A stretch of 64,000 nucleotides of DNA, from positions 620,274,255 to 620,338,254 of the forward strand of contig NC_081409.1 of assembly GCF_030272615.1 (NCBI RefSeq). Direction: 5' to 3'. The notes under the pieces are model-generated. The model was not told the DNA's origin and did not search any database. It saw only the letters and a program-made list of their open reading frames with translations. This DNA comes from Cryptomeria japonica (Eukaryota; Streptophyta; Pinopsida; Cupressales; Cupressaceae). How positions within the stretch are numbered: position 1 is the stretch's first letter; each line of letters opens with the position of its first letter. Below are positions 1 to 12,068 of the stretch, in pieces. The position numbers and the translations under genes are program-made.

Positions 1-5
1 TAACC

Positions 6-280
6 AAGAATTTGCATAAAATCAAATTAAAAAAACCAAGTTTAATTCAAAGCATAGAAGAAAACTGAACAATTCGAAGCAATAGAGGACTGCATATTTA
101 ATATGACATAACCGACTGTTTCCCACAAAAATTCAAATTTGAAAATAGCTAGCTACCACAATCGAATGCATTGCACATTCGAACTATATTATAAAACAGA
201 ATTTTTCATGTCACTTTCATTACAATCCAATTCATTGCATATTCATGAGCTCTGCAAATACCCTATGCACATTCCTTATT
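6..280 (+). repeat. Left inverted repeat of the pogo-like element
   Basis: This block reads as the reverse complement of 6228-6425 followed by 13152-13241, at roughly 85-90% identity by eye. Examples are GACTGTTTCCCACAAAAATT at about 114-133 and its complement at about 6377-6396. The match runs through the copia insertion point without a gap once the copia and one copy of its 5-bp target duplication are removed. The ATG-started reading frame across it (139-420) is repeat sequence, not a gene. Confidence 0.85.
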
Positions 281-920
281 CAAGGGCGCACATTCAAGTT
301 GGTACACACAGAATAACTAAATTCCCTCTGCAGTCAACGTTAAATGCTATAAATCTTTCAATAGAAATTATATTATTTTCAATAAACCAGCATTTATTTC
401 AATATAGTCACTGTAAATAATATTAACAGCCATATTGGATGTCCAATGATGGTTTAGCTCCTTCGTAGCTGCATTATGCTTTGTCTATTGATGATTTATT
501 TGTATGTGGTTTAAAGTTTCATTTCAATGCTCTCTTACAGTTTAATATGCCTATATGGTTATTATCCATTAATAGTGTGAACTTTACTCCATTTTTTTTG
601 CTTCATTATAGTGTGAACTTTACTCCACTTTCTTTGCTTCATTTTGCGATATAGGTTTCATTTCAATGCTCTGTTATAGTTTAATAATGTTGAAATCCTT
701 ACAGTATAATAATGTCGAAATCCTCACAGAGAATGGCAAAAATAAATGATTATCTATTTGTTTTATTCGAAACCCCTTCATTATTTATCATTTCATTTTA
801 TGGGTGCGCTATTAAATGGTGTCTCTCTATTTATAATGCCAAAATTATTACAGAGAATGCAAAAAAAATTGATTATTGTTCATAATTATTCGAAACCCCT
901 TCATTATTTATCATTACAAT
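281..920 (+). repeat. Left subterminal repeat blocks
   Basis: Bases 275-540 match the reverse complement of 14095-14372, and 438-790 also match the complement of 16290-16457. Bases 560-650 hold about two copies of a ~36-bp unit (GTGTGAACTTTACTCCA then a CTTCATTATA-like segment) that is arrayed at 13560-13975. Bases about 660-910 hold about two copies of the ~121-bp unit arrayed at 15190-16330. The left end thus has one or two copies of units that are greatly amplified on the right. Confidence 0.75.
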
Positions 921-960
921 AATGTGTATGCTTGATAGTATTACTTACAGTGACTATATA

Positions 961-1030
961 TATATTGGCTATAAGGTTCTTGTCCACACACACACACACA
1001 CACACACATATGCGTGTGTGTGTGTGTGTT
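961..1030. repeat. Dyad-symmetric (CA)n-(TG)n microsatellite
   Basis: A CA run is followed by a short TATGCG centre and a TG run, so each strand can fold back on itself. Similar CA/TG runs recur at about 1407-1440, 4648-4778 and 13250-13285 within this element, which suggests they belong to the repeat blocks. Confidence 0.8.
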
Positions 1031-1399
1031 ATTGTCGACATATAACAACCTTCTCACATACATGTTATGGGCCACTTGACACGAATTACCACCAACTACA
1101 TTGCCCTAAAAACTTTAGGAAATGGAGATTTTTTTGAGGCATTTTCATTGTTTGCTCTACCTTCAATTTGTTAATATACTCACTATAAATAATATTATCA
1201 GGCATACACTATATTACTTCAAATAAATTTCATATGAGAAATACAGCAACATCATTCAATTATTAGTCATTCGAGAAATGAATATGCATCTTAATACAAT
1301 ATCAGCAATATCCATTTTTTTTATCACATCACAGTTACATCTTTCACTCTGCATCTCGTGCTTCTAGTTTCTCTCCTTGTTATATAATGTTTCAAGTTT

Positions 1400-1442
1400 T
1401 GTACCTGTGTGTGTGTGTGTGTGTGTGTGTGTACACACAACA
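1400..1442. repeat. (GT)n microsatellite
   Basis: A run of about 16 GT units at 1407-1432 is followed by ACACACAACACC, giving weak dyad symmetry. It lies just before the block that resembles 14840-15003. Confidence 0.8.
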
Positions 1443-1800
1443 CCATTTTATTTTGTTGAAAGATGTTCAATGATGTAATTGTTCACTATCTAATAGAATA
1501 TCAGCAATATCCAATTTTCAATCACATCATAGTTACATACTTAACTCCTGCATGGTTGTTTCGAGTTTTGTGGCTATATGGGTATTTTCTATATTATCAG
1601 GCATACAGAAATAAAGACACGGTACCATTTTATTTTTTTCAAAGATGTTCAATGATGGATTTGTACTCATTGGTACCTACAGAAATTGATTTGTTTTTCA
1701 TCATTTATCTTAATGACATTGAGGGTTTCATTTCAATGATCTGTCTCTGTATATATATTTATATAGGCACACACATTTGCATTTTATCATTGGTATCTTA
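1443..1800 (+). repeat. Inner left subterminal block, inverted copies on the right side
   Basis: Bases about 1620-1790 match the reverse complement of about 14860-15003 and, more weakly, 13370-13520 and 13980-14060. Shared features are the TCAATGATGGATTTGTACTC stretch and the TATATATTTATATAGGCACA stretch. Bases 1463-1560 look like another diverged copy of the same block. It ends just upstream of the transposase reading frame and may hold its promoter or 5' UTR, though no clear promoter was identified. Confidence 0.7.
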
Positions 1801-1823
1801 TCATTGCAGGTTCACTGAACATA

Positions 1824-4388
1824 ATGGCACCAGGTAGAAAGGGAAACAAATGTGTTAGACGTCGAACGGTTAGAGTCACTCGTGGGGTGCACTTCTCTGA
1901 TGAAGATAGTTTTGTCCAAAATGAAGACCCAGTGACTCCTGTTGTAGATGACCATTCACCTAACAATGCAACTGATGTGGAAACTATTGTTGTACATGAC
2001 CAATCTACTATAGCCTGTAATCCTATTCCAGAAACACCACAAGTAGAGGTGGTCTCAAAGGTTCCCAAACCAAAATGGAGTATATCTGACATGAAAGAAG
2101 CAATATCATGCATAGAAGATAAGCACATGTTTGTTAGAGGCACATCAATCAAGTATGGTATCCCCATTGCCTCTTTGAGGGCATGGTTGATGGGAGTCAC
2201 AACCACGATTGTGAGGGGTCCACGCATCATTTTATCAGCAGAGGAGGAGGATGAAGTTGTCCAATGGTGCAAAAACATGGCTAAAATTGGTCACAGTCTC
2301 CAAATCAGTCAACTTCGATCAATTGTTGCCCAAATTTTTGAGAATAGGCCTAATCCATTCAAAAATGGGATGCCAAGGAGGTCATGGTGGGCAGGTTTCA
2401 GACGAAGGCACCCTGATTTGACGATGAGAACACCAGAAGGAGTGGACTCCGATAGGGCTAAATTATGCCTCGACCTTGTATTGTTGTCTCTTTCTATGAC
2501 AACTTGAAGGTAATGTACAACCTCAATCAGTATGGTAGTTGTCGAATTTGGAATTGTGATGAGACTGGTGTGCAAGCTGGGAGGAATTATAGAATGAGAG
2601 TGATAGCCAAATTGGGCCAGAGGTGTGTACCGCACCTAATTTCCAAGAGTAGAGAGTGGATTATTGTTTTGGCATGTGTTAGTGCAAGTGGTTTCAGCAT
2701 TCCTGGATTTCATTTGTTCAAATCTAAGAGGCATATCTGAAACTACATTACAAACTGTGAGCTAGGAGCATGCATGGCAGTCCAAGAACATGCATGGATG
2801 ACAAAGGAGTTGTTGTTAAATTGTTTGGAATATTTTGCACGTTCAGTCCCTAGTGGAGTTTCACCCTCGCGTAGGGCCCTACTGATCTTCGATAGTCATG
2901 GCAACCATGTAGCCTTCAAGATAATTGAAGAAGCAAGGCAGATAGGTCTAGATTTGGTAACCCTTCTTGTTCATACAAGCCACAAACTGTAGCCACTTGA
3001 TGTTTTTGTATTCTCACCTTTCAAGAATTATTTCAAACAACAGAGGAGTATATGGATGTAAAAGTACCCACAAATTGAAATTGGAAGGGAAGAGTTGGCA
3101 ACTCTTGCGAGCAAGGCCTTTGCCCAAGCATTAACACTGACTAATATAATCAATGGCTTCCGTAGGATAGGGATTTGGCCACTTAACCGATCTACATTGC
3201 AGAATGATATGAGGCCAAGTGAGGCATTTGAGATTGCAATTGATATACAACCAACTGTTGGAACAAAACATGATGCCACTTCAAGGGATGAAGAACTGAA
3301 GCATATGGCAGTGGAAGCTTGCTTGTGGTTGGTTGGTTATAATGAGGAAGAGATTCAAGATTTTGTAGAACGTCATAGTGAAACACAAGCGACGGTTGAG
3401 GGTACAAGTTTGACACCACAAACTACCGAACTAGGTCTGCCCCCACAAACTAGTTAGTCAAATGAGGGTTTGGAAAGCACATCAACAGGCATGTCTTTGC
3501 CAACACAAGTTGTCATACCATACTGGACCCAAGAAGAAGCCAACTGTGATGATGTAACCCTTTCCATGCCAAGTCTACCAGAAATTGATCCAGCAAATGT
3601 GATACATTACTTCACCAATGCAGTCAACTAGGAGCAGCAAGATGGTGTTGATTGTGAAGACAAAATTCACATGGGTGAAGACAAACCTGAGTTTGTGCCA
3701 TGTACACAAGAGGATGGGCAGCAAGTGCCAAGGCAAATCACCAGATTCTTTAGACTTCTAGTGCAGAGAATGAAACAATCTTCACATGGAGGTAGGAAAG
3801 GGGTGCTATGTCTTAGTAGCCAGTCACAGATCTTGACATCTGATGAGTACATTAAAAGGAAAAAAGATAAAGTCTAAAAGGAAAAGAGATGAGGAATTGG
3901 CAGAATGAAAGAAAGAACAGATGAGATAGAGGAAGGCACAACGTGAAGCATAAGCGATAGAAAAGGAGGCTACGAGGGTGGAAAAATAGGCAAAAAATTT
4001 GCAGGATTCCCAAGAGAAGTTCATTCAAAGGCAAGAGAAGGCAAAGAAAGATGCAGAAGCAAAGCTTGAGAAGGCGAGGAAGACAGTTGAAAAGGTGTCC
4101 AAGCATGCAAAGAGGATGAAAGATGTGGCCACAATCGCAAAACCTCTACCCATCTGACACCCAATTCTCTTGGAAATGATGAGCCTCTTGTCCCTAGCCT
4201 TTGCAGCTATTAATACTATACAAGTTGGGACTGCACCTGGATGCTCAGACACCATGCAACTTACTTCGGGTGTAAATCGGGCATTGCTTGCTCAAATAGC
4301 AAGTTGCTTACAAACCCTCCCAGACAAGAAAACATTGTTGTTGGGCCAGACCCTAGTAGACCACAATCTGTTGGGGTTGGATTTGTGA
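1824..4388 (+). pseudogene. Pogo/Tigger-like transposase, broken
   Basis: This would encode a DNA-binding and DDD-catalytic transposase of about 850 residues acting on the element's own ends. The first frame (1824-2507) starts with a basic segment (MAPGRKGNKCVRRR), then a Psq-like helix-turn-helix around residues 90-125 (MKEAISCIEDKHMFVRGTS) and a CENP-B/Tc5-like DNA-binding domain around 135-205. A shift near 2465-2505 moves to the DDE_1-type core: NCDETG (first Asp, about 2550), LIFDSHGNH (second Asp, about 2890) and HTSHKL-stop-PLDV (third Asp, about 2998). The C-terminal part (3095-4388) has a tail rich in Lys, Glu, Gln and Ala that is predicted to be a coiled coil. Several in-frame stops (for example 2738, 2990, 3058, 3455, 3876) and at least one frameshift make it inactive. 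The family call from the three Asp motifs is firm; exon structure was not tested. Confidence 0.85.
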
Positions 4389-4642
4389 CACCTCCTCCAT
4401 TTAATACCCATATGGATAATTGATCAAGTCTGTGATCAATTATATTTTGTGAGCCCTCTGAAGAGCAGATTTTGAGTTTTGATATAACTGTGATGTGATT
4501 ATAGAATGACATACTGCCATATTTTGTAATGCTTTCAGAACTCCATTGTTTTCAGATATCTCAGATGAATATTCCAATGAATTGATGGTGTTGTTATAAA
4601 TCTCATATGTTTTTTTTTCTGATGTCAATTAAGTGTCTTGCT

Positions 4643-4778
<136 letters not shown>

Positions 4779-4965
4779 AAATGAATTGATGTTGTTGTTT
4801 TTCAGATTTTTCAAATGGATTGATATATATATCTAATATATATATATACCAAATGAATTGATGAATATACCAAATTGAACTGTTGTTTTTTAGATTTCTC
4901 CTATGAATATACCAATGAATTGAAGTTGTTGTTACAAATCTCATTTTATTTTTTTGTAATGTGAA

Positions 4966-5135
4966 CTATCAAAAGAGGCCACATCAGTGTTCAAATTGCT
5001 CACTATCAAAAGAGGCCACATCATTGTTCAAATTGCTCACTATCAAAAAGGCCATATCAGTGGCATATGATTATTTAGATGCCACTAATATGTCCTCTTT
5101 TGATAGTGAGCAATTTGAACACTTATAAGTGTTCA
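4966..5135. repeat. Direct and inverted repeat cluster
   Basis: Two and a half direct copies of a ~46-bp unit (CACTATCAAAAGAGGCCACA followed by GTTCAAATTGCT) at about 4966-5060 are followed by an inverted copy at about 5090-5125 (CTCTTTTGATAGTGAGCAAT then TTGAACAC). A smaller stem, GTGGCAT/ATGCCAC, lies between them. The arms could form a stem of about 40 bp. Confidence 0.75.
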
Positions 5136-5206
5136 AATTGCAGTCATCATATATAAATTGCAGTGTCTAATATGTCTACTAGGTCATTGCATCAAAATGA
5201 TAAAAT

Positions 5207-5376
5207 GAAGTGTCCTATTTGTAAAAAAAAAAACAGATAAAGAACTATTTTCTAGTGCCTTACAAGATATCTTGTTAGCTGCCAAGTTTTCCTTGTTGGC
5301 AGTATCTACCAAAATATCTAATAAGGCACTATTAAACAATTCTTTGTCTGATTTTTTTTTGCAAATGGGGCACTTC
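5207..5376. mobile_element. Foldback (MITE-like) palindrome of about 170 bp
   Basis: The first half (5207-5288) and the second half (5295-5376) are near-complementary. GAAGTGTCC...ATTTGTAAAA at the left pairs with TTTTGCAAAT..GGGCACTTCC at the right, and TAGTGCCTTA pairs with TAAGGCACTA further in. The centre is CTGCCAA/TTGGCAG. No coding capacity is present; the reading frame crossing it is incidental. No clear target duplication was seen, so the superfamily is not assigned. Confidence 0.7.
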
Positions 5377-6227
5377 CTTTTGATCAATATTACATAGGCA
5401 TATGAATGTTGAAATCGAAACAAATTAAAGTCCCAAAAAGAAATGATTGAAACATAAACAAAACAGAAATTGCATTGTCTAATAGATCATTGCCAAAGTA
5501 AAGTCCCACAAAAGATAAACAATTCACAAATTGCATTTTCTACTATATTTTTTTCTAATGTGAACTAAGTGTGTTTCTTGCAGCCATTTGAACTAAGTGA
5601 GGAATTTAAACAAATTGAAACATAAACAATTCACAAATTGAAACATAAACAAATCACAAATTGAATTGTCTACTAGATCATTGCCAAAGTAAAGTCATAT
5701 TGACTTTACCTGAGAGGAAGGTTTGTTGTCTTCGACATAGTGACTCCTTTTCATGTTTGTAATTGACTGCCATAACAATCACAATAAAATGCAAAACAAA
5801 CTAAAGTGTGTTAAGAAACACATTTAATAAGAAATGCATAACTACCTAAGATATCTACAAAAAATAATATAAAATGTAAGCATTAAAGGCATAACCTCCA
5901 AAGAATTTAAGTGTGTTAATAAACACATTTACATTGATATGATGATCTTCCACAAGTATGGTTCTTCCCTCGATGCTCTAGCACGCTTGCAAAAAATTGT
6001 AATAATCGGGGGTAGCGTAACGTTGTCACAACAAATCATCCATACATTATTGAATGCAGAACAACTTTTTGACCGTCTTTAACATTTGACAACAGGCATA
6101 CAATCCTTACACATTCATACACACATATTCAAATGCATAAGTACATACATATACATATCCACTTACATACATGTGCACATATACATAGAATTGCACATAT
6201 ACATACACATTGCAAACAAATAGTTAC
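5377..6227. other. Non-coding interior with short diverged repeats
   Basis: No gene is seen. The phrase ATCATTGCCAAAGTAAAGTC occurs twice (about 5485 and 5678), with a related GGTCATTGCATCAA at about 5182. Between 6100 and 6215 there is a loose ACATATACAT-rich tract. This is the 3' interior of the pogo-like element. Confidence 0.6.
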
Positions 6228-6425
6228 ATAAGGAATGTGCAAAGGGAATTTGCAGAACTTAGAAATATGCAATGAATTGGATTGTAATGAAAGTGACATG
6301 GAAAATTTTGTCTTATAATATAATTTGAATGTGCACTACATTTGATTGTGGTAGTTAGCTATTTTCAAATTTGAATTTTTGTGGGAAACAGTCGGTCATT
6401 TCATATTAAATATGTAGTCCTCCGT
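6228..6425 (+). repeat. Right inverted repeat, inner part
   Basis: This is the reverse complement of left bases about 80-278. It is cut at 6425 by the copia insertion, and the rest of the repeat resumes at 13152. Its inner limit is ATAAGGAATG, the same sequence that ends the inverted block at 14372. Confidence 0.85.
6421..6425. repeat. Target-site duplication of copia 1, left copy
   Basis: TCCGT precedes the 5' LTR and TCCAT follows the 3' LTR (13152-13156). They differ at one base. The uninterrupted left inverted repeat reads TCTAT on the complementary strand at this place, which supports a 5-bp duplication followed by point change. Confidence 0.8.
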
Positions 6426-7339
6426 TGTTGGCAATTGACACTCATCCGGGTTCTAGGTGTTGTCATTGATGGTAACACACTTCATGGAAGATCCGGTAAT
6501 CATGGTAACTGGCATTCACATCACCAACATTCAGGGAACCAGCAGGCATGTAACTAGAAAACTTGGAACCGGTATTCTAAGCCTGACATAGGAGATTGAT
6601 CCAACAAACATGGAAGCGACAACGGTCATATAGTTTTATGTTTATATTTTGTCTGGGCCGACATGTCTCTTATCTTTTGGACTATGATTGTAAGCCGACA
6701 TAAGGCATTTATGTTTATACATGTAAATGGGTATAAAATTCAGTCTGGTTAGGTCATTTTGGATACAGAGATGTGATAGGTTATGTGATGTTATGCGAGC
6801 GAGATCTTGATCGACAGAATGCGAATGTGAAGATCTATAGTCGGTCTTGGTTAGTTGTCTAGAGGATTGGAGAGCGATATAAGTTACCGGCAAGGGAGGT
6901 TACAATATAAATCGGTACATATAGTGCATAAACCATAACTCATCCATCATATCAGACGCACATTCAGAGTTCATATTTTGTTTGTAATTCGGTATTTCAT
7001 ATCTATAGTCAGTGAAGCTCCCTTTGTGATGAGTAGTGCGCTTTAGGCTGTTGGTCTTCTTGCATGTGCAAGCCCCTCTTGTAATATTTATTCATTTGGC
7101 CAGTGGATAGATATTGTGGATCACCAATCCCACCGTGGTTTTTCCTCTTTGAGGTTTTCCATGTATAAATCTTTGTGTTATGGTGTTGATTCTTGTGGTT
7201 GCATTTCTATTACTTGTTATTACTTTCTTTTATGCATACCAGTTAATAAGTGGATTTGATAATAAGGCTAAAAATATTCTAACTGGCAGAACACTGATTC
7301 ACCCTCCCCCCCCCCTCTCAATGTTCTTGGATCCTAACA
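6426..7339 (+). repeat. Copia 1, 5' LTR (914 bp)
   Basis: It starts TGTTGGCAATTGACACTCAT and ends GGATCCTAACA. It aligns along its length with 12248-13151, with scattered substitutions and a few short indels, so the insertion is not recent. It contains a TATA-like box at about 6729 and, near its end, a poly-C run at 7305-7316. Confidence 0.92.
6729..6738 (+). promoter_or_regulatory. TATA-like box in the copia 1 LTR
   Basis: GGTATAAAAT lies about 300 bp into the 5' LTR; the 3' LTR has GGTATAAAAG at about 12551. This fits a U3 promoter with transcription starting about 30 bp downstream. The start site itself is not visible. Confidence 0.5.
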
Positions 7340-7341
7340 AT

Positions 7342-7355
7342 TGGTATCAGACCCT
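7342..7355 (+). other. Primer binding site, copia 1
   Basis: TGGTATCAGACCCT lies two bases after the 5' LTR. It matches the plant retroelement primer site TGGTATCAGAGC, complementary to the 3' end of initiator tRNA-Met, with one mismatch. Confidence 0.85.
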
Positions 7356-7407
7356 GGTTCCTCATAATAAGTCTAACAGCTCGAGGAAGATCCTGAATTT
7401 GGAATCC

Positions 7408-8553
7408 ATGGAGATGAGTATAGAGAAGGAACTTGAAGTAGCACTTGAAGACTATGATGTTGAAAGGTTGAAGAACTTGAAGTTGCAAGATGAGTTGAAT
7501 TATCCAAAGGAATTCATACTTGCCCTGCAGGAGAGGTTATCATCTACTCAAGCTAAAAGGAAGGAATTCTTACAAAGTCTAGATGATGAAGAGAAGAATG
7601 CCCTTAAGGAATTATGTCAGAAGCTGAGTCAGGAGAATGGTGTCATGAAGAATGAAATGCAACCCATAACCATGAGGATGTCTAAGGAGATTGAAGTCTG
7701 GAAGAAGAATTAAGAAAATATTGTCATATCTCTGAAAGACAGATATGAGGAATGCATTAGGTTGGCACATGAGAACGATGTGTTGAGAACTGAATTGGTG
7801 CAATCACAGAACAATGAGCAAGAGTTGGAAAGAATGATAACAATCCTAAGAAGAGATCTGAATGTTGCAAATGAATACAAAGACAAGTTTAAGGTCAGCT
7901 CTGCAAAGCTTGATGAATTATTAAAGGATCAAAGAGACACTGGAGACACTGGAGGTCTTGGATTTGAGCATGGAGAAAGCTCCAGTACTGCAAATCAGGA
8001 TGATACATCCGGTCAGAAGGTCAACCAGAATCAGAAATCACCGATAAGACAACCCAATGCACATAAATTTAATGGTAGATTCTTTGTTTGCAATAAGTTT
8101 GGTCATAGAGCAAGTCAATGCAGGAATAGAGAAAATTAAAATAATAATTCAGTTCCTAGTTAGTGTTCAAATTGTAGAAAGTATGGTCATAGGACAGAAG
8201 ATTGTAGAATGAATGTGAGATGTCATGCATGTGGAAAGTTTGGACATATGGCTTATCAATGTAGTTCAAGGAATGATCAAGGATACAACAAGGCAATTCA
8301 GAAGAACAATGTTACTTGTTATGCATGCAAGAAAATAGGACAGGTTGCCAAATATTGTAGAAGCAAGAATACATCGGTAAGGAATGACACATCCAATGAG
8401 AAAGGAAAGCAAAAGGTTGATGAAATCCAACAAGCTCATGCAAAAAAGTGGGTTAGGAAGTTTGAAGATCAATCAACAGAGGCAAATTCCCTAGTTGCTC
8501 AACCGATAGAGCAGAATGTTCCTGCACCGACAGGAAACTCATCCGGTAACTAA
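7408..8553 (+). pseudogene. Copia 1 gag (nucleocapsid-type), broken by stops
   Basis: Gag protein that packages element RNA. A single frame runs about 381 codons from an ATG at 7408, with in-frame stops at about 7711, 8137 and 8161. The first 190 residues are charged and probably coiled coil. Residues about 225-340 hold four CCHC knuckle-like units: FVCNKFGHRASQC (first Cys lost), CSNCRKYGHRTEDC, CHACGKFGHMAYQC and CYACKKIGQVAKYC (His replaced by Gln). The same order and spacing occur in copia 2 gag (46065-46988). The frame stays open upstream through the primer site into the LTR to an ATG at 7180. That extension would add 76 residues beginning with a strongly hydrophobic segment. Confidence 0.88.
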
Positions 8554-8929
8554 GGCATTAGCCTTAGGGGTAGGCAAATTAATGACAGATCCTGCATTAC
8601 CCCCAGTTGTGGTCTGAAAGCTTGTTTCAGACTTTGCTGAAGTCAGTCTGAAGGATAATTGGCATTGAGATAATGGATTTTGGATTCGGTATGATATGTC
8701 GGCATGCATTAATGTCAATAAGAAATTAGGGTTTCATAGTGTAAAAGGGAAAAGTTGCTTCATTTTGACCACACAACACTCAAAGTGAAGCAGAGCAAGT
8801 TTAAGGCAATCAAAGGCTATTAAGAGCATTTTCTAGCAATTTCCAGTATTTTCAGAGTGGATTTTCTAGGGTTTTCACCGACATAGGTTGAGAGGTTCTC
8901 TATGTGGAAGATGTGAGAGCTTATATTCA
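8554..8929 (+). other. Spacer between copia 1 gag and ORF2
   Basis: No gene is seen. It holds short decayed frames only. This is where protease and integrase would be expected in a standard copia element. Confidence 0.5.
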
Positions 8930-11880
8930 TTGTACTCTGGAGGATCTGGGATCATCGAAGATTAAGTCAGTGTACATGTCCACTCTATTGAACAAGGATG
9001 GGTTGATCAAACCAGAATTGAAGGATTAGGGTTTCACCAATATTCTAGAGATGCCCAAGTTCAAGGATGAGATGATTCTATACGTGTTGAGTTGAGTCCA
9101 TGGCGAGTTCATGTGGCTTGACTGGCCCTACAAAATCACCAAGGAGGCAATTTGTGCTATCACTAGTTTACCCCAGGTCGGACATACACCAGGCAAGAGG
9201 AAGATTTTGAACAATGAAGTGAACAAGCTAACCGGTGCCACCTTTGACAACAGGTCGATGCGGATTAGCACCGTCAGGGACAAAGATGTTCAATTTGCAA
9301 GCATGGTGATCAAATACAAGGTAACTCAATCCAATCGACTGAACTCTGTTTCTAGTTCATGTATCTACTGTGCACACAAGATGGTCAAAGAAAATGAGAA
9401 ATATGATCTATGTCAATGGATGTGCAATAAATTGATTTTAAATATGGGAAAGACTAAGGGAGAAAAGAAAGGTACATTCCGGTATGGAAATCTCATTGTC
9501 TGTTTAATGCTTTTCTTTCTAAATGAGATACCAAGATCTAGTAAGAGGGAATGGGCCTTTGATATACCAATGGGAAAACAAATTAAGGATGCCTTAGGAA
9601 TTTGGGACCGGACAAAGACTCTATTATGTGGGGTTATTTCAAAGCATTCCAGAAAGAAATGAAGAAGAGGGAAAGGATTCCTGAGCATATAGTTGATAAA
9701 TACTCTACCGATATATGCTTCATGGTCAAAAAGGATGAAACTTTAATGGAGGTAGTGCAGCCTAGAACAATCTAAGTTACTGAAATGGGCTATGAGGTTG
9801 ATGCACAGATCTTGGACCTTTATGCCAAGATGCATATAGATTCCCTGGTTGATGAGAAGGAGAAAACTTTTGGAATTGCAAAGCAGAAGGAATCAGAAGT
9901 GCAGATAGGTTTTAACAAGAAGAAAGGGGAAGGACAAATAAAGAAGGTTGGACAGGTTGTCCAAAAGATGTCCTTTGAGATTAAAAAAATCATTGGTTTA
10001 GCAGAGACATCTCCTTTAGCAGTTGTACAGGCTTCTCTGGAAGTAGGAACCAACAAGGGTATAATGAAGAGGAAGAAACCAGAGACCTTCATTGCCCCTA
10101 TTGCATTTGTAACTGAGATTGAGGAAGAATCCTCGAAGATTCCTAATATCTATATGAGAGTTTAGAGGAAGAAGCCCAAGGAAGGGAAGTTGCAGAAAAC
10201 CAAAGTCACTCCTCTAGCAACTCAGAAGAAATTTTTGAAGGAGAGGAAGCCTACTGAGAAAAGAAAACCGGTCAAGGAGTCTGCTCCCACCCCTAGTAAG
10301 AAGAAGAAATCAGATCTAGATACAACTCTTGAATCTGGCAAAAGTATTAAGGTTATTGGTCCTCTTTTTGTTGCTGAATTAATTGATCAAATTACAAAAG
10401 ATGGTATTTTGAGTAATATATAGCATATTTATGTCGATATGGATGATAAAGAATAAAAGGAGATAGAAGAAGCAGTTTTATTATACTTAGATATATATAA
10501 GAAAGTTTTGCTTAAGATTGAGAAGCAAATATTGACAGATTTATATAATAAGTTAGATGTTAGGAGACTATATTCTATTGAGGAAGATAAACATATAAAG
10601 GTTCAAAAATTGTTGACTGTTTGCGGTACTATTATTGAAGATGAGATGCAGCAGTATCTAGATTTTTCTAATAAAATAATTTTTTGGAGTAAACACCGAA
10701 ATATAAGTCTTATGGTGGGCAGAGTGAATGAAATAGTAAAGGAAACCCATGAGGCATGGGTTAAATTCTTTGTTGATAAACCAAGTTTCTTTACATCACC
10801 GATCACATCTCCTAAGTCTGACATTCCAGACATCCCGATTGATGCTAAGGGTAAAGGTATACTGCGTGAAGATCCACAGGTTCTAGAACAGAGAATAACT
10901 GAAGATATTCCTCCAATAGTAACACCTGTACAGGATGTAGAGATCAATAAACTGGTAGATAATATCCTCTTCCAATAATTGATGTTGATACAATTGAAAT
11001 TCATGAGGTAGAGGCAACAGAAATAACTGTACCAAGTGGTGAAGCCACCGGTGCTGAAGAGAAGGTAAAGGATAAAGTAGAACAAAAGGATGAGGTGAAA
11101 GAACATGTTGAACAAACTGAAGTCAGGGTACCGACACCTTCACCGGTTGTTGGTCCCTCATTGTTGGCACTTGACTCATCTGGTCAAGAAGATTTTGGTC
11201 ATTTTGAGAAAAAGAATATTGAGCAACTGAGCAGTTTTGAATTAATGTTTGTGGAAACTCATAAATTGAAGAAATAAGGATCGAAGGATAAGCAAGTTAT
11301 TGAGCAGGCAATTCCAATTTTGTAGTAGCTTGCACTAGAATGCAAGATATATCAAGTTGCAAGTCCCTCTGGTAAGTTGAAAGGTTTGACTAAGCACACT
11401 GCAAAAGAGTACAAAACTCTTCAACAAGTGTCAAATCGACAATTGGTGGAAAGATATAATGCAACTAGGAAGGTCACTTTTGATAATATGATCACATCAG
11501 ACAAAGCTAAGCTGACATAAGAAATAACAAGGATTGATGAAGCACTTCACCAATGTAGTCATATATATCGATCTTGCACTAACACAACCAAACTAACAAC
11601 AAACTTGGATAATAAGATTAAGGCGGATAAGGACAAGTTGGAACAACTTGTACTCAGTTTTGATGGTACCGAGTCTTTGATCAGCTTTGTTGATGGTCAA
11701 ATTTTTCTTTTAGAGTCAGAAATTTCAGCCTTGGAGAAGGAAAAGGACAAGTTAATCCAACGGGCCAAAGAATTAAGAGGTTTGGCCAGTCCCTGGCTTA
11801 ATACTTTGTTACTTCATAAGCAGGAATGTATGGAACAAATGAATATGCCCTCACCATCAACCCTAACAGAAGAAGAATAG
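8930..11880 (+). pseudogene. Copia 1 ORF2, unknown function, decayed
   Basis: I do not recognise this protein. Fragments in changing frames would make a product of up to about 980 residues. 9111-9662 gives a globular-looking part containing MWLDWPYKIT, LPQVGHTPGKRK and GEKKGTFRYGNLIVCLML. 9785-10423 is Lys-rich with basic clusters (KKKGEGQIKK, PSKKKKSDLD), 10508-10978 is helical and acidic, and 11605-11880 is a probable coiled coil (LLESEISALEKEKDKLIQRA). Frameshifts lie near 9660 and 10980, with several stops. There is no RT, integrase or protease motif. It occupies the pol position and may be an element-encoded accessory or captured gene; its former coding status is inferred from long open segments with ordinary amino-acid composition. 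Confidence 0.6.
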
Positions 11881-12068
11881 CACGCTTACATTCTTAACGG
11901 GTTTGTATCAATCTTGGGAATTTTAAAGACCGACTGGGATACTTATTTGGCATTTTGAAGGGTGCTTATTTGGATATTTTCAAATACTCTAGATCCGGTA
12001 ATCACAATTTTGATTTGTACAGAATTTCATTCATTTCTTATTCTTTGCCCCGACCTTTGGCATTGCTG

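Noticed and set aside
1787-2278. A 163-codon minus-strand frame overlapping the transposase.
   Set aside because: It mirrors the transposase DNA-binding region on the opposite strand and has no recognisable domain.
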